Program-made: the position numbers and the translations under genes
The notes under the pieces: generated by a model
Databases searched by the model: none
The model's input: only the letters and a program-made list of their open reading frames with translations
Told to the model about the DNA's origin: nothing
NCBI RefSeq assembly: GCF_000143415.4
Contig: NW_003314261.1
Coordinates: forward strand, 1,801,973 to 1,865,972
DNA from: Selaginella moellendorffii
Lineage: Eukaryota; Streptophyta; Lycopodiopsida; Selaginellales; Selaginellaceae
Length of the DNA stretch: 64,000 bases
Reading direction: 5' to 3'
In this document: piece by piece, positions 1 through 11,499 of the stretch
Numbering within the stretch: the stretch's first letter is position 1
Layout of the letters: the number at the start of each line of letters is the position of its first letter

Positions 1-1865
1 CTCAAGCTCGCTTTTTGACTTAGCACATCTGCCATGATGTTGCTCTTCCCAGGCTTGTACAGAATCTCACAATCAAATTCGGCCAAGGCATTGGCCCACC
101 GACCTTGTTTCCCTCTCAGGTCGGGCTGTGATAAGAAGTGTTTCGTTGCCACATTGTCCGTGTAAACCTTGAAGTGTCTCCCAAGGTAGTGTTGCCACTC
201 CTTGAGCGCCTTGACCACCGCAAACAATTCCTTCTCGTGGGCAGGCCACTTCCGTTGAGCCTTGTCCAACTTCTTCGAGAAGAACGCTACTGGGTGGTTG
301 TCTTGCTTCAAAACTACGCCCAACGCAAAGTCCGAAGCATCCGTTTCTACCTCAAAGTCTTTACCAAAGTCTGGTAATGCCAACACAGGAGCCTTCCTCA
401 ACTTCCCTTTGAGGTGGACGAATGCCGCCTCACATTCTGCTGTCCATGCCATCTTCCCTTTTCCTGTTTGGTCCGTTAAGGGCAAGGCTACTCTTGAATA
501 GTGTCTGATAAACTTTCGGTAGTAATTGCATAGCCCCAAGAATGCCCTCAACTCATGTACATTCGCTGGTCACTCCCATTCCTGGATCGCTTGGACCTTC
601 TCCGGATCCACCTTGAGCCCGTCCTGGCCCACCACATGCCCGAGAAACTTTACCTCTTGTTGAGCAAAGTCACATTTGCTCTCTTTAGCATACAGTTTGT
701 GTTCCCTTAGTTTCTCAAACACCTTCGCTAAGTGTTCGGCATGCTCCTCTAGCGTCTCGCTATAGATCAGGATGTCGTCGATATAGACAACCACGAAGTG
801 ATCCAGATAGGGTACAAAGATGTGGTTCATCAATGCCGAAAACGTTGCCGGCACATTGCATAACCCGAAGGGCATCACCAGAAACTCAAAGCTCTCATAC
901 CTTGTTCGACAGGTTGTCTTCTTGACATCTTCCTCGGCTACCCTGATTTGGTAGTATCTTGACCTTAGGTCAATCCTCGAGAAGTATTTTGCCTTTCCCA
1001 ACCTATCAAACAGGTCCTCAATTCTTGGCAAAGGGTACTTGTTCTTCTTTGTATACTTGTTGAGCAACCGGTAGTCTATACACATGCACATAGAGCCATC
1101 TTTCTTTTTCACAAATAACACCGGCGCCCCATACGGCGACTTGCTCAACCTAACATACCCTTTGTCTACCAACTCCTTTAGTTGGCACTTGAGCTCCTTG
1201 AGTTCTTTTTCGTTCAAACGATAGGGGGGGCGAACCACCGCCTCGGCACCCTCGACCAGCTCAATCTTATGTTCTATCGGTCGTGCGGGGGGCAACCCCG
1301 CCGGTAGCTCCTCCGGCATGGTATTCTGGAATTGGTCCAATACCCGTTGGATCACTAAAGGTACTTCTTCCATTCCTGTCTTTTTGTCACTCTTCACCGA
1401 GAGTAAGCACAAAAAGGTTGCCTTAGTTCCTTTAGGGAGTTGTCCTCTCGTGGACACCAGGTTTAAGCAGGAATCTTTGACCTTGCTTTGCCCTACCTTT
1501 AGATCCTGGGCCTCTACCCTAGATCTTCTTCCTTGGGCATTCGCCAATACCACAAGGTTCCTTCCTTGTCCATGCAGGGCTACCATGAACCGATTGAACC
1601 AATCCATTCCGAAGATCACGTCGAATCCCGCCATGTCCAACACGGTGAAATCCATGTCTACTTTCCATGTCCCTACTTCGACTCTCGCTTGTCGAATTAC
1701 CTCATCGGTGCTTTGGCTACCTTGAACAAACTCTATAGTCCTTAGTTCGCCTAGCCGCTACACCATTAGTCCGGCTTGCCGGACTATGTTTGCAGCCACA
1801 AAATTATCTGAAGCACCCGTGTCAATAAGGATCTTAACAAAGCTACCTCCGAGCTTCCCTCGAAG
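1..1865 (-). pseudogene. gypsy pol: protease, reverse transcriptase, start of RNase H (element 1)
   Basis: Minus-strand pol region. The aspartic protease motif DTGAS lies near 1815-1830. The RT domain runs from about 1300 to 570, with the YxDD box as YIDD at about 775-790 and the PFGL motif upstream of it. RNase H-like sequence continues from 569 to 1 (DASDFALG-type motif near 320-345). The frame is broken by a TGA at 570-572, where related elements would read arginine or proline context, and by another stop near the protease end. Confident as gypsy pol; clearly non-functional. Confidence 0.88.
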
Positions 1866-1877
1866 GGCTAGTAGATG

Positions 1878-3155
1878 TCACAAACGACTCTCTACCAAAG
1901 TTGCTTGTGTAATGAGTAACTTTGAGTTAGGGACTGGATCACATACCTCAGTTTGGACTTCACCCGACTTGATGGCCATATTGGCTCTAGCCTTCTTTGG
2001 GTAGGGACATTCCCTCGAAAAGTGTCCCGCTTCACTGCAGTTGTAGCACACGTTGTTTCCCACGCTGCTATATGACTTGACCTTCTTATCCGTGGGTTTG
2101 TCTCTTTTCGCTTGACTCCCCCACGTACTCGCTCGCTAGCCACCGGATTTGCCTTTCCGAAACCCCGAGGACTCATTCTTAGAGAAACTCTTCTTGAATT
2201 TCCCCCTACTATACGTTCCTCTTGGTTTGGCCCCTTTGCTAAACATGGATCCCGACCCCGTCGTGTTCCCTTTTCGCAGGTTATCGTTGAAATGCACTTT
2301 GATGGCCGCATCCAACGCTTCCTTGTAGTTGGTCGAGTTCCAGCGCATCACTTCACCACGAGCCCAGGTTTGCAAACCTGATATGAAGGCATGGAACGCA
2401 TCCATATCCCCCATGTCCGTGACAAGTATCTTCTTTGCCATGAACCTATTCACATATTCCTGGATGGTTCCAGTCTGCTTCAGCCTACTTAGCTCATCTC
2501 TCAGATGCAGAGTGGCATTCGGAGGAACGTATATTGCACGGATCATCGCCTTCATCATGTCCCAAGTGGCCACTGGTCCTTCGTTGGCCTCCGTCGTTCT
2601 CCACCAAGACTTAGCATTATCTGCCAAGTATGGTTTTGCACATGGGACCTTCTCCAAGCTCGGTAATCGCAACGCTCGGAAGTAGTCCTCAATATCGTAA
2701 AACCAATCCTCCACCACCTTATAGTCATTCACTCCCTTGAAGATCGGTGGGGGCTTTGGTTTGTACTTGGGAACTGCCTGAGAGACTGATTCTACTTCGG
2801 TCTGTTCGACCTTGTTTGATTCTGCCTCAGTCCTTGCCGAAGGGTCCGCACCTTCTGTGCTGCTAGCATCCGCAGTCTTTCTCTTTTTCTTCCGCTTCTG
2901 GTCACGCTTTAGCTTGCGTACGAGAGTCTCCAGCAGGGCATTGGTCTGTGCCAACTGTCCTTCTAGCACGTCCAATCGAGCCTTGGATGACCGAACCTCG
3001 CCACCGGACTCCTGTTTGGAAGTTTCCTCACTAGAGTCCTCCTCGTGCAAGGATTCCTCATCCATAGCCCCTTGTTCGACCAGAGGCTCCAGCTCCAGCG
3101 GAGGTTCCGTCTCCGCTTGGGTTCACTTACGCCCCGCCCTTGCCATCTCCCAGCA
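1878..3155 (-). pseudogene. gypsy gag with CCHC zinc knuckle (element 1)
   Basis: A 309-codon open stretch (3065-2136) has the acidic, lysine-rich N-terminus and the central 'DWFYDIEDYF..LP..EKV' capsid-like block of gypsy gag. A zinc knuckle of form CX2CX4HX4C follows at about 2050-2010 (CYNCSEAGHFSREC). The natural start is probably near 3150, because a second reading MARAGRK precedes it. That reading is interrupted by TGA where the sister element at 28572-33424 has CGA. Another stop separates the capsid part from the knuckle in both elements. Nucleocapsid and capsid roles are from family knowledge. Confidence 0.85.
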
Positions 3156-3189
3156 ATCCGCCTCTATCCTTCACTAGAACTGAGGAAAA

Positions 3190-3202
3190 GGCTCCGATAC
3201 CA
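3190..3202 (-). other. primer-binding site of element 1
   Basis: Read on the minus strand it is TGGTATCGGAGCC, three bases inside the LTR. It resembles the common plant primer site complementary to the 3' end of initiator tRNA-Met (TGGTATCAGAGC), with one A-to-G difference. It fixes the direction of the element. Confidence 0.8.
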
Positions 3203-3205
3203 AAT

Positions 3206-4371
3206 TGTAAGCCACAAATTTTTCCTTTCCAATTTGCCAGCTTACCTCGTCTATCCGACCAACACTGTCTTGGCTTGTGCTAAGTTCCCTTGCCAAGGTT
3301 CTCGCCTATTGTACCAGCTCCTACTTGGTCCTACTTGGTTTCAGCTACTCACTGCACGAGCAACGGAGTGTTAGCCATCCATCTACGGATTCCCAAATCT
3401 CTCCCAATCCCCCTCCCCGGGTTAGATTGGACTTAAGGTTTGGCTACACTCCCTGCAGGCACAAGCAGCCAAGCACACCAAGCCTCCAGGTTCCTAACAC
3501 CCCTTGGTACAACAAGACTTGATCATGGGACCCTCTAAATCCCAAGCCTTGGGTGCAACACTTGCTTTGGGACGTTGGGGCGAAACACCATGGCCTAACG
3601 GCCCGGTATGGGTACCTTTACCCCCCCCACTTCCATCCCGAAGGAAGGCCCAAGCCCCTAGGAAGGGTGAGGACCAATGAGCCGCATGGTACTCAAGTGG
3701 GGCACCACTCCACTTGAGCCGGGAGCACCGCAGTCGGTTTCCCTTTCGAGAGTGGGAGCTGCTCTTGAGCACTTCCCTGGGTGGCCCCTCCGGCACCACC
3801 CAAGCCCATGCTTACTCCCACCCAAGGCCCCTCAGCCCCAGTCTCAACCTCAAGTCGGTTTGGAAGCCCCACTAGAGAGTTCCTTCAAGACTGGTTCCTA
3901 GACCTCACTATCCCTACTATACTTTTGGAACCCCCTGTAGCCCCCCCCCCCCCGCCCCTAGGAGACGCACGCTTTGGGCTTCTACCCCTTGACCCGTATT
4001 AGTATTTGGACTTAGTCTCTGGCTCGATCTTGGACTCGATTTCAGATCCGACTTCGGATTCGGTCTCGGACTCGATCTCGAACTCGATCTCGGACCCGAT
4101 CTCGGACCCGACCTCGGACTTGACCTCGGACTTAGTCTCGGACCCGATTTCGGATCTCGGACTCCGTCTCGAACTCGGTCTTGAACTCGGTCTCGAACTC
4201 GGTCCCCGAGTCGGTTTCGGACTCGATTCCGGACTCTATCTCGAACTCGGTCCTAGAGTCAATCTTAGACTTGATCTTAGACTTGGTCCCATCCAATGAA
4301 CTCTTTATCATTTTGGTCAAGCTTTTGGGGCTCCTTTAGCCTACGACACCTCGGCGAGTTGGTTCCTTACA
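3206..4371 (-). repeat. 5' LTR of element 1
   Basis: The borders are TGTAAG ... CTTACA, a perfect 6-bp inverted terminal repeat with canonical TG/CA ends. Two more copies of the LTR lie at 28572-29556 and 32156-33424. It contains a poly-C tract near 3939-3952. It also contains a minisatellite from about 4008 to 4300 with variants of GACTCGATCTCG, which makes long, low-complexity open frames that are not genes. Confidence 0.9.
4008..4300. repeat. LTR-internal 12-bp-type minisatellite
   Basis: Degenerate tandem units of 6 and 12 bp (GACTCG / GATCTCG variants) fill this part of the LTR. The equivalent stretches in the other LTRs are about 29255-29480 and 33062-33345, with different unit order and number, so the array evolves faster than the LTR around it. 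Confidence 0.8.
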
Positions 4372-4375
4372 AGAG

Positions 4376-6238
4376 ACTTACTTGGCTGAATAAATCCAAA
4401 CTTAAGTAACTCCTTCACTTGTCGTTGAACTTCTTGCTCCTCCGCATAGCTTAACCGAAATGGACACGTGTAAATTGGCTGTGTCCCTGGCTCCAATGTA
4501 ATCCCATGCTCCACACCTCATAACAGAGGTAATCCATGAGGAAGTTCAGATGGAAAAACATCAGAAAACTCGTCAAGTACATCCCATACTGCTGCTTCTC
4601 CCCCACATGTGCCTTGGTCCCCCAACTCACAAAAAAACAGCAAGTAACTTGAAAGTGCTTTTCCATTACGACAAGCCCGCGTCAAAGATGTAATAGAGAG
4701 TATAACAACTGGTGGCTGAACGCCCTCGCCAAACCACACATCTTTAACACCACCATACTCTAGCGAGATACACTTAATGCTCCACTCTATCTCTGGATCC
4801 ACCTTCACCAACCATGGCATCCCAAGAATGCGATCCATAAGATGGATATCCGTGAGATAAAAAATCTCCACAAGTGTGGTTTTGCCAACCAACACTTCCA
4901 GCCCCTCGACACAAGCATTGAAATGCTGAGCAGAGGTAGCTGCACCCTCCACTGTGTATGGAAGAATGCCGCGTGTGACCAGGCCATGCTCTGCAACAAA
5001 CTTTGCTGAAACAAAGTTGTCATCGCTCCCACTATCCAGTAAAATCCGCACTGGACCGCCACGGAACACGCCCTCCAGCATTAAAGCTGATTCACGCGTA
5101 TCCTCGAGTTCCATCTTGTTCCACACACAGTTGAGTTGACGAGCAACAATCGAAAGTCGCTTCCTCCGACCGGAATGGTTGTTCTCCTCATCCTCATGCT
5201 GCAAAGTTTGCAACTTTTTAGCATCTGACTTACCGTGAGAAGAAGATTGGCCATTTTTCTTGTCCTACTGCTTGTTCTTCAACTGCGGACCTTGTAGTGT
5301 CCAAGTTCGCCGCAATGATGACAACCTTGTCTATAATTCTTCACAAAGAACTTCTTCTTCTTGGACCCCTTTGTATCTTAGGTAGTCACCACCGACTTCA
5401 ACTTGTGATGCTTGTTCCCATCCTGGTGTCCACAGTGATCATCACGATGATTCTCGACAAAAGGACTCCACAAACTCTTGCGAGACTTGTGTTTATCATT
5501 GTCAAGTCGACGAGCTGCATCAAAGAGCTCCTCAAAACTCTTTGTAGGCTGAGAATGACGCAAGTGTTGCCGCATGCTCTCACTATGTAGGCCATCAATG
5601 AAGTAGGATTTGTTCTAATCTAGATCCTTCGTTGGAACACGACTAATCAAGCGAGTAAGCTTCTCAATATAGTCCCCAAGTGTCATTTTCCCTTGCTGGA
5701 AATGTCAAAGTTCTATACGAGCATTCTCCACGTCGTAATGAGGGGCAAAACATAAACGAAAAGCAGCCTCAAACTCATCCATGGTAAACACTGGTGGTTT
5801 CTTATCCGCAACACGGGACTCCTCAAGCCAATTCCACCATCGAAGACCCGCATCACGCAAAACCATTGGAATAGCCACTAAAGCCTCTGCATCTGGAGTT
5901 CCTCTAGTAGCCAAGAACTTCTTCACATTAGCTAGCCAAGTGAGACACTTGTCCACACCACCATCACCGGAAAAGGTTGGAATCTTGAGTCGATCTACCA
6001 AAGAAGGCTTACTTGGAGCGCTACCCCATCCAACCTTGAGTGCCTTAACACGCCCACACATGGTATCCATCATGCCATGCCTCTCATCTTGCATCTCTTG
6101 CTGATTTCGATTAAGGGCTTGCAACTCATGAACCACATCTTGAATAGTCCAAATCTCCACAACTTTGTCAGCACCATCATCGGCACCACCATTGACAATA
6201 GGATTCCAGCGTTCAGCTTGGTCGGCCATCACAACCAA
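4376..6238 (-). pseudogene. gypsy gag-protease-RT start (element B)
   Basis: Gag begins at 6238 or at the next ATG, 6229. It continues through a capsid-like block with 'GLRWWNWLEE' and 'FEAAFRLCF' (about 5840-5750). A knuckle with CHHCGELGHYK follows near 5330-5290. The protease motif LLDSGSDDNFVS is at about 5045-5005. After a linker, the PYRLSYAEEQEVQRQVKELL-like RT entry reads to about 4380. In-frame stops occur near 5704, 5375, 5290 and 4510. The family assignment is firm. Confidence 0.82.
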
Positions 6239-6243
6239 CCTCC

Positions 6244-6577
6244 CTCTGATACCAATGTTATGATCCGGCGCAAAAAGACAAAAATCTAGTTGCCCTAAAC
6301 TATGTTACACCACCTCTTGAGGTTCCTCACCACCCAACCACCCCTGAGATACCTCAAAAGCTCCATTACGCCGCCGCTCCACTGTGAGCTCTAGGGTAGG
6401 TTAAGTCCCTTACCCTAACATGCCTTAATATACCCTTGAGCCTACCTTTGACCAACGTTGACCATGTAGTCAAAGCTGGTGCCTAACTAGTTGCTCCATT
6501 TTCTTCCATATAGTTTGTGGCAAGCCACTTCCCCCTATCTCAATACCATCAACAAATGATGCCAGCTTGTTTGAGAT
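6244..6577 (-). repeat. primer site and partial 5' LTR of element B
   Basis: On the minus strand TGGTATCAGAG (6254-6244) is an exact plant tRNA-Met-type primer site. The LTR begins next to it at 6256 with TGTTATGATCC. I cannot find a matching 3' LTR end; the sequence passes into the duplicated unit at about 6578, so the LTR is probably truncated there. Confidence 0.65.
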
Positions 6578-6850
6578 CACTTGGAATGCATTTCAAACAA
6601 AGCTCAACCATACTATTATTATGTTCTCCTTTGGCACCCATAGGATTTGAACCCAGGAGCTCAAGGAGAAGAGCCTTGTCAAAGCTACACTCAAAGCTTT
6701 AACCATTGTTTGTTATATCCACATTATCACTTTCATGATACCTCCGTTCAACAGTCGAAACGTGGAAATTGGAATCTCTCTGGCCGGGGGAGTCATTTAA
6801 AAGGTTTACTGTTTGAGACTTGGCCACACCCAGCTCTCGCAAAGGTAAAT

Positions 6851-8034
6851 ATGTGCTCACTGCTTCCTCTCTGCTGCTCTAGAACAGAGCCCCCGGAGGC
6901 CGCCAGCAAACACGATGGTCACAACGAAGCTCTCATTGTTGGAGTGACCGGCATAGTTGGCAATAGCCTGGTCGAAGCTTTGCAGCATCCCGACGCACCC
7001 GGAGCCCCTGGAGAATCCGCGGCATCGCCCGCCGGCCCAGGCCCCGCTGGTTCGAGCACCCGGACGTCGACTATATCCAGTGTAACCTGCTGAATCTGTC
7101 CCAAGTCACACCCAAGCTCTCCAGCCTCGACAGAGTGACTCATGTATTCTGGGTTGCCTGGGAAAAGAAGAGCACCGAGGAGGAGAACTGCGAGGCCAAT
7201 GGTTTCATGCTGCGATCTGTCCTCCAAACGCTGCTACCAGTTGCCAAGAGACTCAAGCACGTCTGCCTCCAAACCGGTGTCAAGCATTACCTGGGACCGT
7301 ATTTTCACTTCGGCACCATCAAGCACTATCGGCCTCCATTCCGCGAGGACCTGCCCCAAGTCCCCGGCCTTCCAAACTTCTACTACACTCTGGAGGATAT
7401 CTTGTTCGAGGCATGCTCGCCGTCGTCGGGCATAACGTGGTCCGTCCACCGGCCTAACATAATCTTCGGCTTTGCTCCTCGGAACCACACCAACGTTCTT
7501 GGCAGCTTGGCCATATATGCTGCTATTTGCAAACACCAGAAGCTCAGCTTTAATTTTCCAGGAAACCGGCAGTCGTGGGAGACGCTTACGAACGTTTCGG
7601 ATGCCGACCTTGTTGCGGAGCAGGAGCTGTGGGCTGCGACGAATCCAAGCGCCAAGAATGAAGCGTTTAACGTTGCCGACGGAGACTGCACGAGCTCGGA
7701 GAGGCTTTGGGCTGTCATGGCTCGGGAGTTCAAGCTTGAGTGTCCGGTGTACGATGGAAAGCCAGTCAGTCTCGAACAGCTTCTGAAGAATAAGAAAAAC
7801 GTGTGGGAGCAGATCGTTGTCGAGAACGGCCTTCTCGAGACGGCAGTACAGGACGAGACGTGGTGGGCTGTCGATTTGTGTCTCAACTTCCCGTTCCAGG
7901 TAGTCAGCTGCATGAACAAGAGCAAAGAACACGGCTTCCTCAGTTACAGGAACAGTGAAAAGTCCGTAATCTACTGGATACGAAAGATGAAAGAGAGGAA
8001 TATCTTACCAGACGACAAATTTTGGACCAGCTGA
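6851..8034 (+). pseudogene. PRISE/VEP1-type NAD(P)H reductase, copy A (frameshifted)
   Basis: Same gene as the intact copy at 12004-13188. Start ATG 6851, stop TGA 8032-8034. The Rossmann motif GVTGIVGN is in the first frame. After CCCC at 7005-7008 one G present in copy B is missing, which shifts the frame. The rest, including the QTGVKHY and NFYYTLEDILFE catalytic motifs, reads in another frame from about 7010 on. Apart from this lesion the protein would be nearly identical to copy B. A sequencing or assembly error is possible because the lesion is a single base beside a C run. If real, the copy is a young pseudogene. Confidence 0.88.
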
Positions 8035-8199
8035 GTCGTTGCTCGTGCAGTCCGAATGCTCTGGCCCATCTAATAGCAATTACGTGCTTCCCTTCTCCAC
8101 CCTTCCAAACTTTAAGAGAACAAAAAATCCGAAGAATCCAGCTGTCCTTCGCTATCTAACTTTCCAAATCCTGCTTATCTTACACCTGTAAGTGACGGA

Positions 8200-9711
8200 T
8201 CAGGACGGTCTGTCTAGAAAGACCGACTCCACCGATCGAAGCCCCTGATAACTGGCGTCAAACACGAGCTCCCCAGTTCCCACAGGTTTGGTCTGCTTCT
8301 TGAACTTGAGTAAAGCCAACGTGCTCGGATCGGTATCGATGGACTCCTCCACCCGCTTCTTATCCTTGGAATCGTCGTGCTTGTCCAGGCGCTGCATTTG
8401 CTTCCGGATAACAGCAGGCTTCCCAGCTTGAACAGCACTAGAAGGTAAATCCCGGTTGGAAATTGTCCCGTTAATGTTTGGTGCCAACGCCAAAGGCCGA
8501 TTCGTTTAAACTCTGCACGGAATGGTGCTGTAAATCAACGCAAAAGTACATAGTAGAAAACGCTTACTTGTTTCTGCAAAGCTTTTCTCCTTTCTTTCGC
8601 TCTGTAAACAGCATTCTTGATCCCGTCCTTGTCCATCCAGCCCTCAAGCCATAGATCAGCCAGCTGGAAAAAAAAAATAAAAAAAAATTTCAAGAATATA
8701 GTAGGGTGGAGAAATTTGGACACAATAAACCTCCATATAGAGCTTGCGACTTTGAGTACTCATCAGTTCCCTGCAGAGGAATAACACTTAACACCTTCAA
8801 ACGTTGCAATGCAAGTAAACCTAGGTACTGATCATAGAGTTCGCAGGTCCAGTCTTCTGTAGCTTGGTCCCATTTGTAGTTCTTTTCACCAACTCCTTGA
8901 ACGTCGTTGGAGAATCCTTCTTCAGCCTGACAGTTTTTCAACAATTAATAACATTATTATACCTTTGCCTGTATCGATTGTACGCTTGAGCGAACAATTT
9001 CTGTCAAGTCACGCTTCATATGCGACAAACGATGTTCCTTTTCTTGCTTAGCGACTAAGCCATCTCCTTCAAATTTCTCTACAGATGTAAAGAAGAAAAA
9101 CATCATTCTAGTAAACAACAGGGTGGAGAAAAGTACCAGTGTCTTCAACCGCATCAGATGACCAAGTATGCTCATCAAACAATCGATAAGCTCGTCAGGA
9201 ACTTTTCCTTGCCTCGCCTACAAAAGCACAACGGACTCAGAATCGGTTCGTAAATATCTTTACTGCATACCGCAAGTCTAGCAACTTTCGCTATTTTGGC
9301 CTTTATTTCCCTTGGCAAACGCCTTACTTTTCCGGTGGCATTTGGCTCTAGAACATCTGGAATCGGACGCACTAGTACAAAGAGCCACGTTAGAAATCAT
9401 CACAAAATATATAACTTCCTTACGCTGAGCAAGTCCAGCTTTTAGATCTTGAATGGCCCTTTCCAAAAGTGACATGAGGATCAACGCTCGAGTTTCCTAA
9501 CGTTGAATTCTGCTAAACAAAAGTTAGAACACCAACTTAAATCTTTCAGACTTACTGCTGACGAAGAAACTTCGCAGACATCTGCACCTGAATATGGCTT
9601 CACAAACTTTGGCCGGCTCGGACTTACAACAGTGCTCTTCCTTAGAGCTACCTCATTTCTCTCGCTTTCGTTGGTGCGGGAGCTGTTCTTCATCAACCCT
9701 TTCAACGACAC
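8200..9711 (-). pseudogene. ubinuclein-like (UBN middle domain) fragment, copy A
   Basis: Exons read by splice consensus, high to low: about 9711-9556, 9509-9424, 9371-9271, 9217-9137, 9078-8963, 8927-8821, 8770-8731, 8663-8568, 8512-8200. The order of motifs RLPREIKAKIAKVARLA, VPDELIDCLMSILGHLM, LVAKQEKEHRLSHMKRDL, WDQATEDWTCELYDQY, RKLYMELADLW and DGIKNAVYRAKERRKAL is that of the ubinuclein middle domain (histone H3.3 chaperone partner of HIRA). The N-terminal HIRA-binding region was not found. Relative to copy B, about 20 nt are lost near 9470-9480, putting exon 9424-9509 out of frame. A truncated gene or pseudogene is the best call; expression of the 3' exons is possible. Confidence 0.75.
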
Positions 9712-9729
9712 ATTTCTTGATATGTAATT

Positions 9730-10455
9730 GGCTTCCCTGCAACTACTCCCGTCCCTTGAGAAAAATTAGTATTTGCCCAGCATATGCTGTGTACTTAGAA
9801 AAATACTTTTTTGATTTTTTAATATATTAAAAACTAAATTGGAATAGTATTAAAATAATAAATATTGTATTCCACTTTGATTGAGGGAATTATGCCTAGA
9901 AAGTGCTAGATGAATACAAAAATCAATTCTTGTAAACTTGATAATATAAATATTTAGAACAAAATATATTTCTAGGCATAAGTAAGAATAAATATTCATT
10001 AACAAAAATATAATATACAAATTATTCTTTGGAAATATGAATATATTTAGAGAAATACCTGACAAAGAAAAAAATAAAAATGATTTTTCTATTATTAGAA
10101 ATATATTATATATAATTATTTTTTTCATTTTTTAGGTCCTAAAAAGTATACTAATACTCAAACCCTTCTCAGAAAATCAAGATCAATCTATGGTACACCC
10201 ACATTTGATATAACATTACTTATTGTTAATTTTTATATGTTTTAATGATATTTAGATAAGCCATATGTACAGAATACTATTTTCTTATTATATTTGTAAA
10301 TACTGTTAAAATTAAATATAAAAGTTAATTTTGACCTAAACTATTCAAATATTATAATACTTTATAAAACAGAATAAGTTTAGATAAAGGTGATTATTTT
10401 ATTCATTAAGAAATAAAAATAATAATGTATATTTACTCAGCAACCTGTTAAACAG
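9730..10455. other. AT-rich spacer in unit A
   Basis: Strongly AT-rich sequence with no coding signal. Open frames here are rich in Ile, Phe, Tyr and Asn and are interrupted differently in unit B, so they are not genes. An uninterrupted GATT site at 10392-10395 is the empty counterpart of the 166-bp insertion in unit B. Confidence 0.7.
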
Positions 10456-10458
10456 AAT

Positions 10459-11440
10459 TTACATATTTGCCAGTTTTAAATTTTGATTTAGTGATGCCAC
10501 CAAAGACATACATAATCTATCAGCTCGGGTTTTGGGATTGTAGATCACTTCGTTCCATTCACTGGCGAGCAAAGCACAAAAGACTAAATTGCAGACATTC
10601 ACAAAGCCAACTAGCAAAGCAGCAGTACCACTCTTCGTTGAAATTATGTTGCCACTTTCCACTGCAATTGTAGCTCTTACTTTCGAATGCATCAAAAAGG
10701 CCACACATTTAGAAATTGTTAAAAGGCTGGCCATGGCGGGGAATTCTTGCACAAGGCTCCATAACAAAGTTGCTTCCAGATTCTTGCAGAGCCTTTGAGC
10801 ATCAAGGAAAATCATGTGGTGGCCCTCATGAGAAAGGTATCTCACAATGGCATGGCAGACTTTTTAGTGTTGGCTGGTCCGATTGTATACCAAAATCCAT
10901 ACATATGGGTTGCCTCACCTCTCATTGCGACTCAGAAATTACACCCTCTTCCCACAGTACTTCTAGGCATCCGCGGATGAAATCAATCAGCCTTCCTCAC
11001 CCATATGATGGCAAGGGATCAAGCATGGGCGAATCTTAAGGATCCTAGCGAAGAAATCCAGAAAAAAATCACTTTTTATCTTCCGTGCTAAAACTCTTCT
11101 CTTACCTTGGAGGCAAGGATTGTGGCGTCCTGTTCCAAGAAGAGAGTCATGTGGCTCGTGAGATTGATTTGGTGAGCTGATCATCATGCCTCCCAGCTTG
11201 CCAAAGCTGCCAATGTGATCAATTGCCTTCAATTGCCTTTTAGAACGCCTTGGTGTTAAGCATGATCCCGTTGCTCACTCCCCCAAAATCGGCAATGGAG
11301 AAAATGCGCGGCCACGCCATCAGTAGCCCTGGGACCAGCCTGCTCTCCACGCTGTTGCATCCCTGGATAGCTAGCAAGCAATCACCCAGCAGGAACAGTG
11401 ATGGTGATGCATTCTTCACAATGCTTTCTTCACTCAACAG
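10459..11440. other. unidentified conserved block, unit A
   Basis: Moderately GC sequence that has a clear counterpart at about 16030-16800. Open frames exist on both strands, but in-frame stops differ between the two units and no domain was recognised. It may be an old pseudogene or a piece of a mobile element. I cannot assign strand or function. Confidence 0.45.
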
Positions 11441-11499
11441 TTAACACTTTGCATGTGACACGTGTCATAGTGCCTTCCTCTCCCACCGAGAGCAAACTT

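Larger units (their letters stand above)
1..4371 (-). mobile_element. Ty3/gypsy LTR retrotransposon 1 (partial, 3' end outside window)
   Basis: Minus-strand element. From high to low coordinate it shows a 5' LTR (3206-4371), a tRNA-Met-type primer site, gag with a CCHC knuckle, protease, reverse transcriptase and part of RNase H, then runs off the left edge. The order gag-PR-RT-RH is that of Ty3/gypsy; a related element at 28572-33424 adds integrase with a chromodomain-like C-terminus. Several stops show the copy is dead. It sits inside another gypsy element (4372-6577), whose RT reading is cut exactly at the LTR edge. The target duplication cannot be checked because the other LTR is outside the window; the flanking 5 bases here are AGAGA. 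Confidence 0.9.
4372..6577 (-). mobile_element. Ty3/gypsy element B, interrupted by element 1
   Basis: Minus-strand remains of a second gypsy family: an LTR piece (6256 to about 6577), a primer site, gag, CCHC-like knuckle, protease and the first residues of RT. The RT reading stops at 4372 where the LTR of element 1 begins, so the rest of pol should lie left of the window. The LTR side is cut by the left border of the 5.1-kb duplicated unit. Confidence 0.82.

Noticed and set aside
4006-4320. Open frames of repeating Ser-Asp-Ser / Glu-Leu-Gly residues on both strands in the LTRs
   Set aside because: They come only from the TCGGAC/TCGATC minisatellite and have no start context or family similarity.
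6640-6720. tRNA-like B box (complement of GGATTTGAACCC) at the start of both duplicated units, as a SINE
   Set aside because: No A box at proper spacing, no A tail and no target duplication were found; it remains only a resemblance.
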